Positions 35,624 to 44,878 of a DNA stretch of 64,000 nt are shown here, one piece after another. The translations under genes and the position numbers were made by a program. Below the pieces are notes generated by a model, which saw only the letters and a list, made by a program, of their open reading frames with translations, made no database searches and was not told the DNA's origin. Within the stretch, counting starts at the first letter, position 1, and every line of letters begins with the position of its first letter. This DNA comes from HGM13233 sp900762805 (lineage in GTDB: Bacteria; Bacillota; Clostridia; Oscillospirales; Ruminococcaceae): assembly GCA_937993755.1 (NCBI GenBank), contig CALKMA010000034.1, positions 19,383-83,382 on the forward strand, in the 5' to 3' direction.

Positions 35624-37171
35624 ATGGGAAAACTGAGTAGATTCAAAACAAACGCTTTTTCGTTTATGCAAAAATTCGGCCAAAGTTTGCTGGTGCCGAT
35701 CGCTATTCTTCCGGCGGTGGGTTTGCTTTATGGCTTAGGTATGGCTATGACGTCCCAGTCACTACTGGGGGTTGCGCCGTGGCTCACTTCGGGGATATGG
35801 CCAAAGATTGCAGCCATGTTTTCCGGGGTTGGTAGTATTGTTTTTGGAAACCTTGCTTTATTGTTTGCCGTTGGTATCGCGGTTGGCCTTGCTAAGAAGC
35901 GCGAGGGAACTGCCGGAATCGCAGCAGTTGCAGGATATCTTATTATGAATGTAACAATCAATGTGCTGCTGGGCCTGAATGCGGAGACTGTCGCCGCAAA
36001 TCCAACGCTGTACCAATCGGTTCTTGGAACCTATACCCTTCGCACGGGCGTCTTTGGCGGTATTATGGTAGGGCTTATCGCTGCATGGGCTTATAATAAG
36101 TTCCATGATATCAAGGTTCCTGAATATCTGGCGTTTTTCGGGGCAAAACGGTTTGTGCCTATCGTAACATCTTTGCTCTGTATTCTTCTCGGCGTTGTAA
36201 TGACCATTGTTTGGCCAGCCATCTCTTCTCTGATTAATATGTTTGCAGACTTTGTCATCACGCAAAACACCGAGGTTGGGCTGTTCTTTTATGGTGTGAT
36301 CGTAAAGGCACTCAACCCACTGGGACTGCACAACGTTTTCTGCACGCCGTTCATGTACCAGTTTGGCACGTATACAACGCTGGCGGGCGAGCTTGTCAGC
36401 GGTGATAAAGCCATGTTCTTTGCGCAAATGGCAGATGGAGTGAAAGACGTTACTGCCGGGCTGTTCAACATGGGTAATTTTTCTGTTGATATGATCGGGA
36501 TGATTGGGATCGGTCTTGCAATTTATAAGAATGCTATCCCGGAGCGGAAAAAGGCCACGGCAGGCATTCTGATTTCTGCTTGCTTCACATCCTTTGTATG
36601 TGGAATCACAGAGCCGCTGCTTTTTTCCTATCTATTTGTTGCCCCGCTTTGTTTTGCCACCTATTGCATCATCAATGGGCTTTGCTACACCGTCTGCTAC
36701 ATGTTGGGCATCCGTATTGTAGCAACCTTTGCGGGCGGCATCATCGATTATCTGATCATTGGCATTTTGGGCGGTGCGCCGAACAGTTGGATGCTAATTC
36801 CCGTTGGCCTGATAACAGGTGTTTTGTTCTTCTTTATTGATGATTTCCTCATTCGAAAGTTCAACTATCAGACCTTGGGGCGGGAACCGGTTATAGACGG
36901 TGAATTCGATGAAGCAGCACCCGTAGGCAATTACAGTGACAATGCGGTTGGAATCATTAAAGCTCTTGGCGGAAAAGCCAACATTGATGATATTGCCTGT
37001 TGCGCAACCAGACTGCGCGTCAGAGTAAAGGATATAGACATCGTGAAGAAAGATGCCTTTACCAAGTATGGTTCGCGAGGTTTGGTCGAAAAAGGGAACA
37101 ACCTTCAGATTATTATCGGGACGACGGTTCAGACGCTTCTGGGCGAGATTGAAGGAAGATTGGAATCATGA
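35624..37171 (+). CDS. PTS sugar transporter, EIIC-EIIB fusion (glucose/glucoside class)
   Basis: 515 residues. The EIIC part (1-420) has about ten membrane segments, opening MQKFGQSLLVPIAILPAVGLL-like as in the glucose family, with GLHN and ITEPLLFSYLF (the conserved ITEP motif). The EIIB part follows at about 440-515 with CCATRLRV; Cys460 is the phosphorylated residue. There is no EIIA domain, so a separate EIIA must serve it. It imports and phosphorylates a sugar, and the next gene cleaves 6-phospho-beta-glucosides, so a beta-glucoside is the likely substrate. Codons are more AT-rich than in flanking genes. Confidence 0.92.
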   Translation: MGKLSRFKTNAFSFMQKFGQSLLVPIAILPAVGLLYGLGMAMTSQSLLGVAPWLTSGIWPKIAAMFSGVGSIVFGNLALLFAVGIAVGLAKKREGTAGIAAVAGYLIMNVTINVLLGLNAETVAANPTLYQSVLGTYTLRTGVFGGIMVGLIAAWAYNKFHDIKVPEYLAFFGAKRFVPIVTSLLCILLGVVMTIVWPAISSLINMFADFVITQNTEVGLFFYGVIVKALNPLGLHNVFCTPFMYQFGTYTTLAGELVSGDKAMFFAQMADGVKDVTAGLFNMGNFSVDMIGMIGIGLAIYKNAIPERKKATAGILISACFTSFVCGITEPLLFSYLFVAPLCFATYCIINGLCYTVCYMLGIRIVATFAGGIIDYLIIGILGGAPNSWMLIPVGLITGVLFFFIDDFLIRKFNYQTLGREPVIDGEFDEAAPVGNYSDNAVGIIKALGGKANIDDIACCATRLRVRVKDIDIVKKDAFTKYGSRGLVEKGNNLQIIIGTTVQTLLGEIEGRLES

Positions 37172-38568
37172 AAAAAGGGTTTCTTTGGGGAGGAGCAACT
37201 TCTGCCAATCAGATTGAAGGGGCGGTGTTGGAAGGAGGAAAGCAGTACAGCGTAGCTGACGCGTTGAGCAATGGTCCCATGCGGAGCAAGATTGATCCAG
37301 AAGTAAAAGGAGTCTATCCGACCCACACGGGAATCGATTTTTACCACCGATACAAAGAAGACATTGCATTGTTTGCCGAGATGGGGCTGAAAGTGTTTCG
37401 CATGTCGATAGCATGGACGAGGATTTTTCCGACAGGCATGGAAGAAGCACCAAATGCTGACGGTCTAGTATTCTATGACCATGTGTTTGATGAACTGCAT
37501 CGGTATGGGATTGAGCCTCTTGTTACGCTTTCTCACTATGAAATGCCGCTTTATCTGGCGAGAGAGTACAACGGCTTTGCAAGCAGAGTTGTCGTGGATG
37601 CTTATGTGAAGTATGCCAAGACTGTCATGGACTATTACAAGGACAAGGTCAGGTACTGGGTCACTTTCAATGAAATCAACGTCATGTTGATATACCCGCA
37701 TTGCGGGGGCGGGGTATTGCGGTTTGCAGAAAATCGGGAACAGACGATTTGGCAGGCTGTACATAATCAACTGGTAGCCAGCGCAAAGGTTGTAGGCTAT
37801 TGTCACGAAACTCACAGAGACGCCAAGGTCGGCTGCATGATTGCAGCCGGCCCTTGGTACCCCCTCACCTGCCGTCCGGAGGACGTGTTCCTCGCTATGC
37901 GGAAGAATCAGAACACCTATCTGTTCAGCGATGTGCAGGTGAAAGGGTACTATCCATTCTACATCCGTAATACATGGAAAGAGAAGGGCGTGAAGTTAGA
38001 GCTGGAGCCAGGGGATATTGAATGCCTGCGGGATACAGTGGATTTTGTTGGTATCAGCTATTATCAAAGCCGCTGTGCCAGCAGCGACCCGGATGAGCAG
38101 GAAAAAGCGGCAGGGAATCTTTTCAGTGCCGTCAGGAATCCTTACCTTCAAGCATCAGACTGGGGGTGGCCCATTGATTCGCTGGGGCTTCGCTATACCC
38201 TGAATATGCTGTACGATCGCTATGAAAAACCCATTTTTATTCTGGAAAATGGTCTTGGCGCCAAAGATAAAGTGGAGAGCGACGGAAAAGTACACGATCC
38301 CTACAGGATTGAGTATTTGCGGAAGCATATCAGAGCCATTGAACAAGCGCGTGATGATGGGGTCGATATTATGGGTCTGACGGTTTGGGCACCTATCGAT
38401 ATGGTGAGTTTTTCTACCGGAGAAATGTCTAAGAGGTATGGAATGGTGTATGTGGACAAAATGGACGATGGAAGCGGGAGTTACCGGCGGATCAGAAAGG
38501 ATTCCTTTTTCTGGTATCAGGAAGTGATTGCCCAAGATGGATTTTTGGAAGGAGGACAACATGAATAA
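37168..38568 (+). CDS. 6-phospho-beta-glucosidase, glycoside hydrolase family 1
   Basis: 466 residues, overlapping the PTS gene by four bases. The GH1 barrel has the acid/base Glu in TFNEINV and the nucleophile in FILENGLGA. The phosphate-binding pattern S-x5-K-x-Y is complete (Ser416, Lys422 and Tyr424 in STGEMSKRYG), so it should act on 6-phospho-beta-glucosides delivered by the PTS. Products would be glucose-6-phosphate and an aglycone or sugar. The next gene starts inside its last codons. Confidence 0.94.
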   Translation: MKKGFLWGGATSANQIEGAVLEGGKQYSVADALSNGPMRSKIDPEVKGVYPTHTGIDFYHRYKEDIALFAEMGLKVFRMSIAWTRIFPTGMEEAPNADGLVFYDHVFDELHRYGIEPLVTLSHYEMPLYLAREYNGFASRVVVDAYVKYAKTVMDYYKDKVRYWVTFNEINVMLIYPHCGGGVLRFAENREQTIWQAVHNQLVASAKVVGYCHETHRDAKVGCMIAAGPWYPLTCRPEDVFLAMRKNQNTYLFSDVQVKGYYPFYIRNTWKEKGVKLELEPGDIECLRDTVDFVGISYYQSRCASSDPDEQEKAAGNLFSAVRNPYLQASDWGWPIDSLGLRYTLNMLYDRYEKPIFILENGLGAKDKVESDGKVHDPYRIEYLRKHIRAIEQARDDGVDIMGLTVWAPIDMVSFSTGEMSKRYGMVYVDKMDDGSGSYRRIRKDSFFWYQEVIAQDGFLEGGQHE

Positions 38569-39616
38569 AGAGTACCTAGAACGCTATTTGAAGTTTTACT
38601 CTGGTGAGAACAGGAAAGCGATCTATGTGTGCTTTGCCAAGCTAGTTGATGCGATAAGAAGTAATGATTTTAGTGAACTTCCGTCGATTCTCACAAAGGA
38701 CTGTATTGCGGAATACAGCAACGCTGGGACGGCTCAGGGAATTGATAACATCATCAAGATGTTGCGTTGGCCGGGGCCGGAATGTCAGGTCAGGAAATCT
38801 ACAATCTGGAATTTTGTGGCGAGGAGTGACCGCAAAGGGAAAGGACAGCAGAGTGCCTATATCCAAAGCGTCATGGCGATTGATGACGGCGTGAATATCT
38901 ACCCCTTTACTTATGGCGGCGTATACTGCAATTCCTATGTTGAAACCGAGGAGGGTTGGAAGATATCGCATATACGGTTTGACTTGATTTATGCCGACGG
39001 GAATACATTGTTTGTGGCAGATCGCTGGCCGCTCGTAGAGGCTGAAAAGTTTTCCGGGCATGATCATCCCGTAATTGTGGCAGAATTGGATGCCCCATGG
39101 TATGTGATTCCAGAGGACTGCGAGCCGCAGACGGATGAAGAACAGATTTTTGAATTGCAGTTTAAAAAGACATTTGGCTTTGATCGCGGTGAGTTTCACC
39201 TTCCGCTGAGTGTTGCAGTTGATGATATGGAGCAGTTTGCCGAAGGAAAAGGCAAGCGCAGCTATGTCAATTTTCTGAAGTATAAGCAACACAAAGAAAC
39301 AGCTCTGGAGCATGCCAATCGAATGGGGTCCTGCTTGATAGAGGGTGATCATGCCGTGGCAATGATGCCCAGAGGGGAGGAGCATAGGCTTCGAGATCGC
39401 GTTTATACCAGAGAAAACATACATTCCATGGTGACCACAGGGTCGCACAAGCTATATGCAAGAAAAGAGGATGGTGTTTGGAAGCTGGAAAAATTGGAGT
39501 TCGGATTTATTCCGACTGAGGAAAATCGATTTATTCCGATGGATGATGATGTTGTTGCCTTTGATGAGTTTGTTTTGGGAAGGAGATGCGATGAGCATGA
39601 GGACTTCTGCAGTTAA
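38561..39616 (+). CDS. Protein with two NTF2/SnoaL-like domains
   Basis: 351 residues from the ATG after GGAGG, overlapping the glucosidase stop by eight bases. Residues about 10-150 look like one NTF2/SnoaL-like alpha+beta cone (LVDAIRSNDFSELPSIL, then GWKISHIRFDLIYAD). The second half, about 200-345, looks like another (HANRMGSCLIEGDHAVAMMP, then GVWKLEKLEFGFIP). This fold is used by small hydrolases, isomerases and cyclases. The call is from pattern, not from a clear family motif. Tight coupling to the phospho-glucosidase suggests a role in processing what that enzyme releases. Confidence 0.6.
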   Translation: MNKEYLERYLKFYSGENRKAIYVCFAKLVDAIRSNDFSELPSILTKDCIAEYSNAGTAQGIDNIIKMLRWPGPECQVRKSTIWNFVARSDRKGKGQQSAYIQSVMAIDDGVNIYPFTYGGVYCNSYVETEEGWKISHIRFDLIYADGNTLFVADRWPLVEAEKFSGHDHPVIVAELDAPWYVIPEDCEPQTDEEQIFELQFKKTFGFDRGEFHLPLSVAVDDMEQFAEGKGKRSYVNFLKYKQHKETALEHANRMGSCLIEGDHAVAMMPRGEEHRLRDRVYTRENIHSMVTTGSHKLYARKEDGVWKLEKLEFGFIPTEENRFIPMDDDVVAFDEFVLGRRCDEHEDFCS

Positions 39617-40520
39617 AAAGTACATAAATGCTTATGTCAGGAATGAATTGAGAGATAATCTCCCGTTTCTTGGAAAATCCTTTTCCATTTCTTATTCAAC
39701 GGTTGGTGAACATGACAGTAAGCAGAAGGCGGTGTCGGCTTTGCAAACGCCGGGGGATTTTGGATGCCGCTACAATATTATCAGTAACGTGATTGAGTAT
39801 AAGCTGGATGATAAAGAAGTTGTTATTCTGAATGCTTTTCATTTTTTTGTGACGGTGATAAAAAACGAATATTTGCCTTTGATTCTGGGAGGAAAGTACA
39901 AGTTCATTCTTCGAGACTCTGTGATAGAGCGAGTTTTTTTTGACCTTGAGACAGAGATGGGGAATACTTATTATGCAAAAAAAGTATGGGGCTACCATCT
40001 AATGGCTGAGTCTGCAGACGATTACCGTGTATTTTTGGATGATGTCCCCTGTCAGCTGGTTGAAGATGAGATGCAGATTGGTGACAGCATCAGAAAAATG
40101 ATGCTGATTGCCGATCGGAAGCAGAAGGAACTTGCATCGAAATATGCTACCCCAGATGCTGTTTGCTGGCTGGCCGGTTCAACCTATGCCGAGCAGTTTG
40201 GCAGCAAGGACGGTGGAAGAACTATTGTAAGTCTCCAGGAATTCATTGAGACCAATAAAATGATGGAAGCGCAGAACCACCACAGCATGAGGATCTGTGA
40301 CATCACCATATCTGGAAATCAGGCAACTGCCCGGCTGGAGATGCTCGAACCGACTAGGTTGGGCTTCAAGCATTTTGATGCGTTGAGCGTTTATCAGCCA
40401 TACTATAACGAAGAATGGACGGTTGATTTGAAAAAGGAAAACGGGTGGAAGATTACCCAAATGCAGTATAGCCCGATATCAAAATTCCAGCGTATTACCT
40501 ATGATACGCTGGAAGTATAG
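39591..40520 (+). CDS. Second NTF2/SnoaL-like protein
   Basis: 309 residues from the ATG at 39591 (or 39597) after AAGGAGA, overlapping the previous gene by 26 bases. The second half again ends in a typical NTF2-type strand pattern (MRICDITISGNQATARLEML, then EEWTVDLKKENGWKITQMQY). The first half (about 10-150) is less clear but similar in shape. It is probably a distant relative of the preceding gene, and the two may form a complex. I know no described partner for this pair in sugar operons. Confidence 0.55.
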   Translation: MSMRTSAVKKYINAYVRNELRDNLPFLGKSFSISYSTVGEHDSKQKAVSALQTPGDFGCRYNIISNVIEYKLDDKEVVILNAFHFFVTVIKNEYLPLILGGKYKFILRDSVIERVFFDLETEMGNTYYAKKVWGYHLMAESADDYRVFLDDVPCQLVEDEMQIGDSIRKMMLIADRKQKELASKYATPDAVCWLAGSTYAEQFGSKDGGRTIVSLQEFIETNKMMEAQNHHSMRICDITISGNQATARLEMLEPTRLGFKHFDALSVYQPYYNEEWTVDLKKENGWKITQMQYSPISKFQRITYDTLEV

Positions 40521-40534
40521 GAAAATGTTGCCAC

Positions 40535-41293
40535 ATGAAGGTGTATTTTCTGGATTACGGTTGGTTGGAGGGTGACATCAACTGGATGGTCGCACTGAAG
40601 TGCTACGCTACAAAGTCAAAAAAGGCACCTCTTCTCACTTGGGAAAAATTTCCTGAATATGGCGTTCTGATCGAACAGGAAGGAAAGCGATTTCTTTATG
40701 ATACAGGGAGTCACCCGGATGACTGTGACAGAAGCGAAAGGTTTCCCTTTTATTACAAGAGAGGGCAGGGGATTGTTGAGCAGCTCGCGTTAATCGGGCT
40801 AAAGCCGACAGATATCCATGCCGTTGTTCTGTCACATATCCATGATGACCACATAGGAAATATTGGGCTGTTCGCTCACGCTGACATCTACATCAGCCGT
40901 GTTGAATATGAGATGGCGCTTGCGTACCGAGAGGAAAAGCGGGCTTGTCGTGATTTAGCTGCCATGAAGCACATGATGCTGGTCGAACACGATATCTTTA
41001 TTGCGTCCGACCTTGAGCTAAAGTGCTTGCCAGGGCACAGCTGCGGACTGCTGGGACTTTATATCCACGCCGGCTCTGAACCGTGGTTTTTCGTTTCGGA
41101 TGCCGTCAACACGAGGGACAATTATAACGATCTTCCCAAGGCGGCTGTTGGCTTATATGATGAGAAGCTCTATTTTGAGACGTTAAAGAGAATCAAAAGC
41201 ATAGAAAAGGAAAAGCACGCACATATCTTTTTTGGACACGACAGGGAACAATTTGAGAAACTGAACAAGTGTCCCGCCTATTATTTGCTTTGA
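40535..41293 (+). CDS. MBL-fold hydrolase of the lactonase (AiiA-like) type
   Basis: 252 residues. The MBL metal motif SHIHDDHIGN (about residues 99-108, HxHxDH) is complete, with LPGHSCGLLGLYI and DAVNTRDN (third His and bridging Asp regions) and a late FFGHDREQF. The order matches the N-acyl-homoserine lactonase-like family, which opens lactone rings. It ends the sugar operon, 14 bases after the previous gene, with a terminator following. In this context it may open a lactone released from a glucoside, rather than quench quorum signals. Confidence 0.78.
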   Translation: MKVYFLDYGWLEGDINWMVALKCYATKSKKAPLLTWEKFPEYGVLIEQEGKRFLYDTGSHPDDCDRSERFPFYYKRGQGIVEQLALIGLKPTDIHAVVLSHIHDDHIGNIGLFAHADIYISRVEYEMALAYREEKRACRDLAAMKHMMLVEHDIFIASDLELKCLPGHSCGLLGLYIHAGSEPWFFVSDAVNTRDNYNDLPKAAVGLYDEKLYFETLKRIKSIEKEKHAHIFFGHDREQFEKLNKCPAYYLL

Positions 41294-41310
41294 GATCATA
41301 CGCAGTCGCC

Positions 41311-41357
41311 AGAGCGGATTCTGCCCCAGCATTAGGGGCAGGATTCGCTCTTCTTTG
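41311..41357 (+). terminator. Terminator of the sugar operon
   Basis: AGAGCGGATTCTGCCCC pairs with GGGGCAGGATTCGCTCT apart from two G-T pairs, followed by TCTTT. Confidence 0.8.
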
Positions 41358-41521
41358 ACCTTGCTGTATCTGCCAAAAACTTTTCTGCTTTTGCCGGCGG
41401 ATATTGTACAGCGGCGGTGGAGTGTGTTATAATAATGACAATCGTAGCCGGCCCGGCCTGCGCGGCAGGCGTCGTTCCCGTTCGGGGCCGGCCCAAGCAA
41501 CAGATTTGGAGGAAGAAACGT

Positions 41522-43576
41522 ATGGACCAGAAACTGAGCCCGCTGTTCACCCCGTGGAAGATCGGGAACTGCGAGATCAAGAACCGCTTTGTGCTCACCA
41601 GCATGGGCGGCACCGACCTGTTCGGATGGATGGAGAAGAACCATTTTGATAAGGATGGCGCCCGCTTCATTCTGGAGGTGGCGCGCAACGGCTGCGGCCT
41701 TGTTATGCCGGGCTGCCAGCCGGTCTACAATCCCATGTTCGGGCAGTGGCTGTACAAGAATGAGAAGATGTACCGCGACCTCAAGGCGTGGCTGCCGGAG
41801 CTGCACAAGACGGGCGCCAAGCTGTTCGTGCAGCTGACGGCCGGCTTCGGCCGTTCCTTTACCATCAGCAGCATGATGGAAACGCTCTATACCAACAAAT
41901 TCCTGCGTACCGTCAGCAAGCCGTTCATGGATCTCGATAAGATCACGGCCACTGCCAGCCCCTCGCCCAACCGCTGGTCGGACAAGGTACCCTCCCGCGC
42001 CATGACAGTCGAGGAGATCCAGCAGTTTATCGATGCCTTTGCCAAATGCTCCCGGATGCTCAAGGACGCCGGTGTCGATGGGGTCGAGATCCACGCCGTA
42101 CACGAGGGCTATCTGCTCGACCAGTTTACCCTGAAATATGTCAACAAGCGCACCGACCGGTACGGCGGCTCGTTCGAGAACCGCTACCGCTTCCCGGTCG
42201 AGATCGTCAAGGCCATCAAGAAGGCCTGCGGCGACGATTTCCCCGTTTCGCTGCGCTACAGCGTGCTTTCCAAGACCAAGGGCTTCCGCGAGGGCGCCCT
42301 GCCCGGCGAGACCTACACCGAGGCCGGCCGCGATATGGAGGAGTCCGAAAGGGCTGCCCGGTATCTGCAGGAGGCCGGCTATGACTGCCTCAACTGCGAC
42401 AACGGCACCTATGACGCATGGTACTGGGCTCATCCGCCCATCTATATGCCCGAAAACTGCAACCTTGCCGACGTCGAGCACATCAAGCAGTTTGTCGATA
42501 TCCCCGTCATCTGTGCCGGGCGGCTCGATCCGCGCACGGCGGCCGAGTCGATCGCGGCCGGGCGGCTCGACGGCGCCGGCTTTGCCCGCCCCTTCCTGGC
42601 CGACCAGGCATGGATCACCAGGCTGGAGCAGGGGAGGGAGGAGGATATCCGTCCCTGCATCCTCTGCCATAACGGCTGCTTCAACATGTGCCATTACAAG
42701 GGTGTCCCCAATGACCAGGATCTGTCGGACAGCCTGCACCTTGCGCGCTGCGCCGTCAATGCCGAAACCATGCAATGGAACAAGCATTACATCAAAAAGA
42801 CCGATTCGCCCAAGACCGTTCACATCATCGGCGGCGGCATCGGCGGCATGGAGACGGCGCGCGTTCTGGCGCTGCGCGGCCACAAGCCGATTATTCATGA
42901 AAAGTCCGGCGAGCTGGGCGGCGCTTTCATTGCGGCCAGCGCCGAGTCCTACAAGGGCAAGCTGCGCGACCTGCTGGCGTGGTACCGCCGCGAGATGGAC
43001 AAGCTGGGTGTCGAGATCCGCCTTAACGACGAGGTGAGCGACCTTTCGGCCTTTGGCCGTGAGCCGGTCATCGTGGCCACCGGCGCCACGCCGCGGCTGC
43101 TGCGGCGCGTGCCCGGCTATGAGAAAATGGTGGAGGCCTGCGAGTATCTGCGCGGCAGCCGGCAGGTCGGCGAGACGGTGGCTGTCATCGGCGGCGGTCT
43201 GACCGGCTGTGAGATCGCCTATGAGCTGGCGCTTCAGGGCAAAAAGCCGATCATCGTTGAGATGAAGGATGACCTTATCAGCCAGAAGGGGGTCTGCCTT
43301 GCCAATTCCTCCTATCTGCGCGAGTGGTTCGCCCTGCACAAGACGCCGGTCTATTTGGAAACGACGCTCAAGGAGGTGCGGGACGGCTCGATCGTCTGCA
43401 CCGCCAAGGACGGCAGCGAGATCGAGCTGGCCTGCGATTCGGTCATCAGCTGCGCCGGCTATATCCCGGCGCCGATCGAAAACGCCAAGAAGTCGGCGCT
43501 GGTGGGCGACTGCCAGCAGGTCGGCAATCTCCGCACGGTCATCTGGCGCGCCTATGAGGCGGCCATGAAAATATAG
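41522..43576 (+). CDS. Old-yellow-enzyme-type NADH:flavin/Fe-S oxidoreductase
   Basis: 684 residues from the ATG after GGAGG; the frame runs upstream without a start signal. The N-terminal OYE barrel (1-360) has IKNRFVLTSMGG and the active-site stretch VDGVEIHAVHEGYLLDQF. The linker carries the 4Fe-4S cysteines (CILCHNGCFNMC, with a further Cys in HLARCAVN). The C-terminal half binds FAD and NAD(P)H, with HIIGGGIGGMETAR and VAVIGGGLTGCE as Rossmann motifs. This is the layout of 2,4-dienoyl-CoA reductase and the bile-acid enzymes BaiCD/BaiH, which reduce conjugated C=C bonds. It heads an operon with aconitase X, so its substrate is probably the unsaturated product of that dehydratase. Confidence 0.9.
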   Translation: MDQKLSPLFTPWKIGNCEIKNRFVLTSMGGTDLFGWMEKNHFDKDGARFILEVARNGCGLVMPGCQPVYNPMFGQWLYKNEKMYRDLKAWLPELHKTGAKLFVQLTAGFGRSFTISSMMETLYTNKFLRTVSKPFMDLDKITATASPSPNRWSDKVPSRAMTVEEIQQFIDAFAKCSRMLKDAGVDGVEIHAVHEGYLLDQFTLKYVNKRTDRYGGSFENRYRFPVEIVKAIKKACGDDFPVSLRYSVLSKTKGFREGALPGETYTEAGRDMEESERAARYLQEAGYDCLNCDNGTYDAWYWAHPPIYMPENCNLADVEHIKQFVDIPVICAGRLDPRTAAESIAAGRLDGAGFARPFLADQAWITRLEQGREEDIRPCILCHNGCFNMCHYKGVPNDQDLSDSLHLARCAVNAETMQWNKHYIKKTDSPKTVHIIGGGIGGMETARVLALRGHKPIIHEKSGELGGAFIAASAESYKGKLRDLLAWYRREMDKLGVEIRLNDEVSDLSAFGREPVIVATGATPRLLRRVPGYEKMVEACEYLRGSRQVGETVAVIGGGLTGCEIAYELALQGKKPIIVEMKDDLISQKGVCLANSSYLREWFALHKTPVYLETTLKEVRDGSIVCTAKDGSEIELACDSVISCAGYIPAPIENAKKSALVGDCQQVGNLRTVIWRAYEAAMKI

Positions 43577-43588
43577 GGGGCGAAGGAC

Positions 43589-44878
43589 ATGGAACACAAA
43601 ATGAAGCTGACAGCCGAGCAGGAGGCTATCCTGAACGGCAGCAAGGGCGATACCATGGCCAAGGTCATGGAGACGCTCGTCCGCTATGGCGAGCTGTTCG
43701 GCGCCGACGAAATGGTGCCGGTCACCAGCCGGTACAACCATCTGGTCACCTCGTTCGGTCTTAAAGCACTGACGCCGGTCTATGCTCTGATGGAGCAGCT
43801 GATCGCTGCCGGGGCCGTTTCGGCCCAGAAATTCTCGGCCGACCCGCGCCCGCTCGACAAGAATGTGCCGGCCAACCTGCTTCAGAATATCGTTTTCAAG
43901 AAGTTCATGTATTCCAAGCAGGATTATTATGAGGATCAGCTCAACAAGCTGGGGCTTATGAACCCCGACGCCTTTACCTGTACCTGCTATATGAAGGAGG
44001 TCGGCAATACCCCCAATTACGGCGACGTGCTTTCCTGGTCGGAATCGTCGGCTGTCGTCTACGCCAATTCGGTGCTGGGCGCCCGCTGCAACCGCAATTC
44101 GGGCATCATCGACCTGATGGGCTCGATCGTTGGCTACGTGCCGTCCTTCGGCCTGCTGAAGGACGAGGGCCGCAAGGCCACCTGGATCGTTGAGGTCAGG
44201 ACTACCAAAAAGCCGGAGGCACAGCTGCTCGGCTCGGCCGTCGGCATGAAGGTGATGGAGGACGTCCCCTTTATCCGCGGTCTTGACAAATGGCTGGGCG
44301 GCCGGCTCGATGACGGTGCCCGCACCTATCTCAAGGACTTCGGCGCGGCAACTGCCTCCAACGGCGCCGTCGGCCTCTACCACGTTGAAAATATCACGCC
44401 GGAGGCCGTCGTGCACGGGGAGACACTGATCGCGGAGGGTGCCCGCACCTATGTCATCGACGACGCTGAGCTGCAGCGCGTCTACGACAGCTACCCGGTC
44501 ATCTGGAAAAACAAGGACGCCCGCCCCAGGCTCTGCTTCATGGGCTGCCCGCACATGAGCCTGGAGCAGCTCATTTCGTGGACCGAGCGGGTCGAGACGG
44601 CACTCAAGGAGGCCGGCAACAGTCAGGTCGTTATCCCGACGGTGTTTACGGCCGCGCCGGCTGTGCTCAAAAGGTTCGGGGAGACGCCCTATGCCGAGCG
44701 CCTGCGCCGCACCGGTGTCATCACGAGCTATATTTGCCCGCTGATGTACATGAACAACCCGCTCAGCACCAGCATGCCGGTCATTACCTCCAGCAACAAG
44801 CTGCGCACCTATACCAGCGCGCGCTATTATACCGATGATGAGATTCTGGAGCAGATCACGAAAGGGGGCAAAGCATGA
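43589..44878 (+). CDS. Aconitase X catalytic subunit
   Basis: 429 residues, beginning MEHKMKLTAEQEAILNG, a typical aconitase X opening. The Cys-rich stretches FTCTCYMKEVGNTPNYG, ARCNRNSG and GCPHMSLEQL are the expected iron-sulfur or active-site positions. In bacteria aconitase X dehydrates cis-3-hydroxy-L-proline; in archaea it dehydrates mevalonate-5-phosphate. The small swivel subunit follows with overlapping stop and start. The start at 43589 is supported by GGGGG eight bases before; an ATG at 43601 is possible. The exact substrate is open. Confidence 0.9.
   Translation: MEHKMKLTAEQEAILNGSKGDTMAKVMETLVRYGELFGADEMVPVTSRYNHLVTSFGLKALTPVYALMEQLIAAGAVSAQKFSADPRPLDKNVPANLLQNIVFKKFMYSKQDYYEDQLNKLGLMNPDAFTCTCYMKEVGNTPNYGDVLSWSESSAVVYANSVLGARCNRNSGIIDLMGSIVGYVPSFGLLKDEGRKATWIVEVRTTKKPEAQLLGSAVGMKVMEDVPFIRGLDKWLGGRLDDGARTYLKDFGAATASNGAVGLYHVENITPEAVVHGETLIAEGARTYVIDDAELQRVYDSYPVIWKNKDARPRLCFMGCPHMSLEQLISWTERVETALKEAGNSQVVIPTVFTAAPAVLKRFGETPYAERLRRTGVITSYICPLMYMNNPLSTSMPVITSSNKLRTYTSARYYTDDEILEQITKGGKA

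Noticed and set aside
40535..41293. Quorum-quenching acyl-homoserine lactonase
   Set aside because: The fold and motifs fit the family, but the operon is a sugar operon; the specific substrate is not supported.
41183..44554. 1123-residue open frame on the - strand
   Set aside because: It lies opposite the flavin reductase and aconitase X genes, has low-complexity composition and no ribosome site: a codon-bias shadow.
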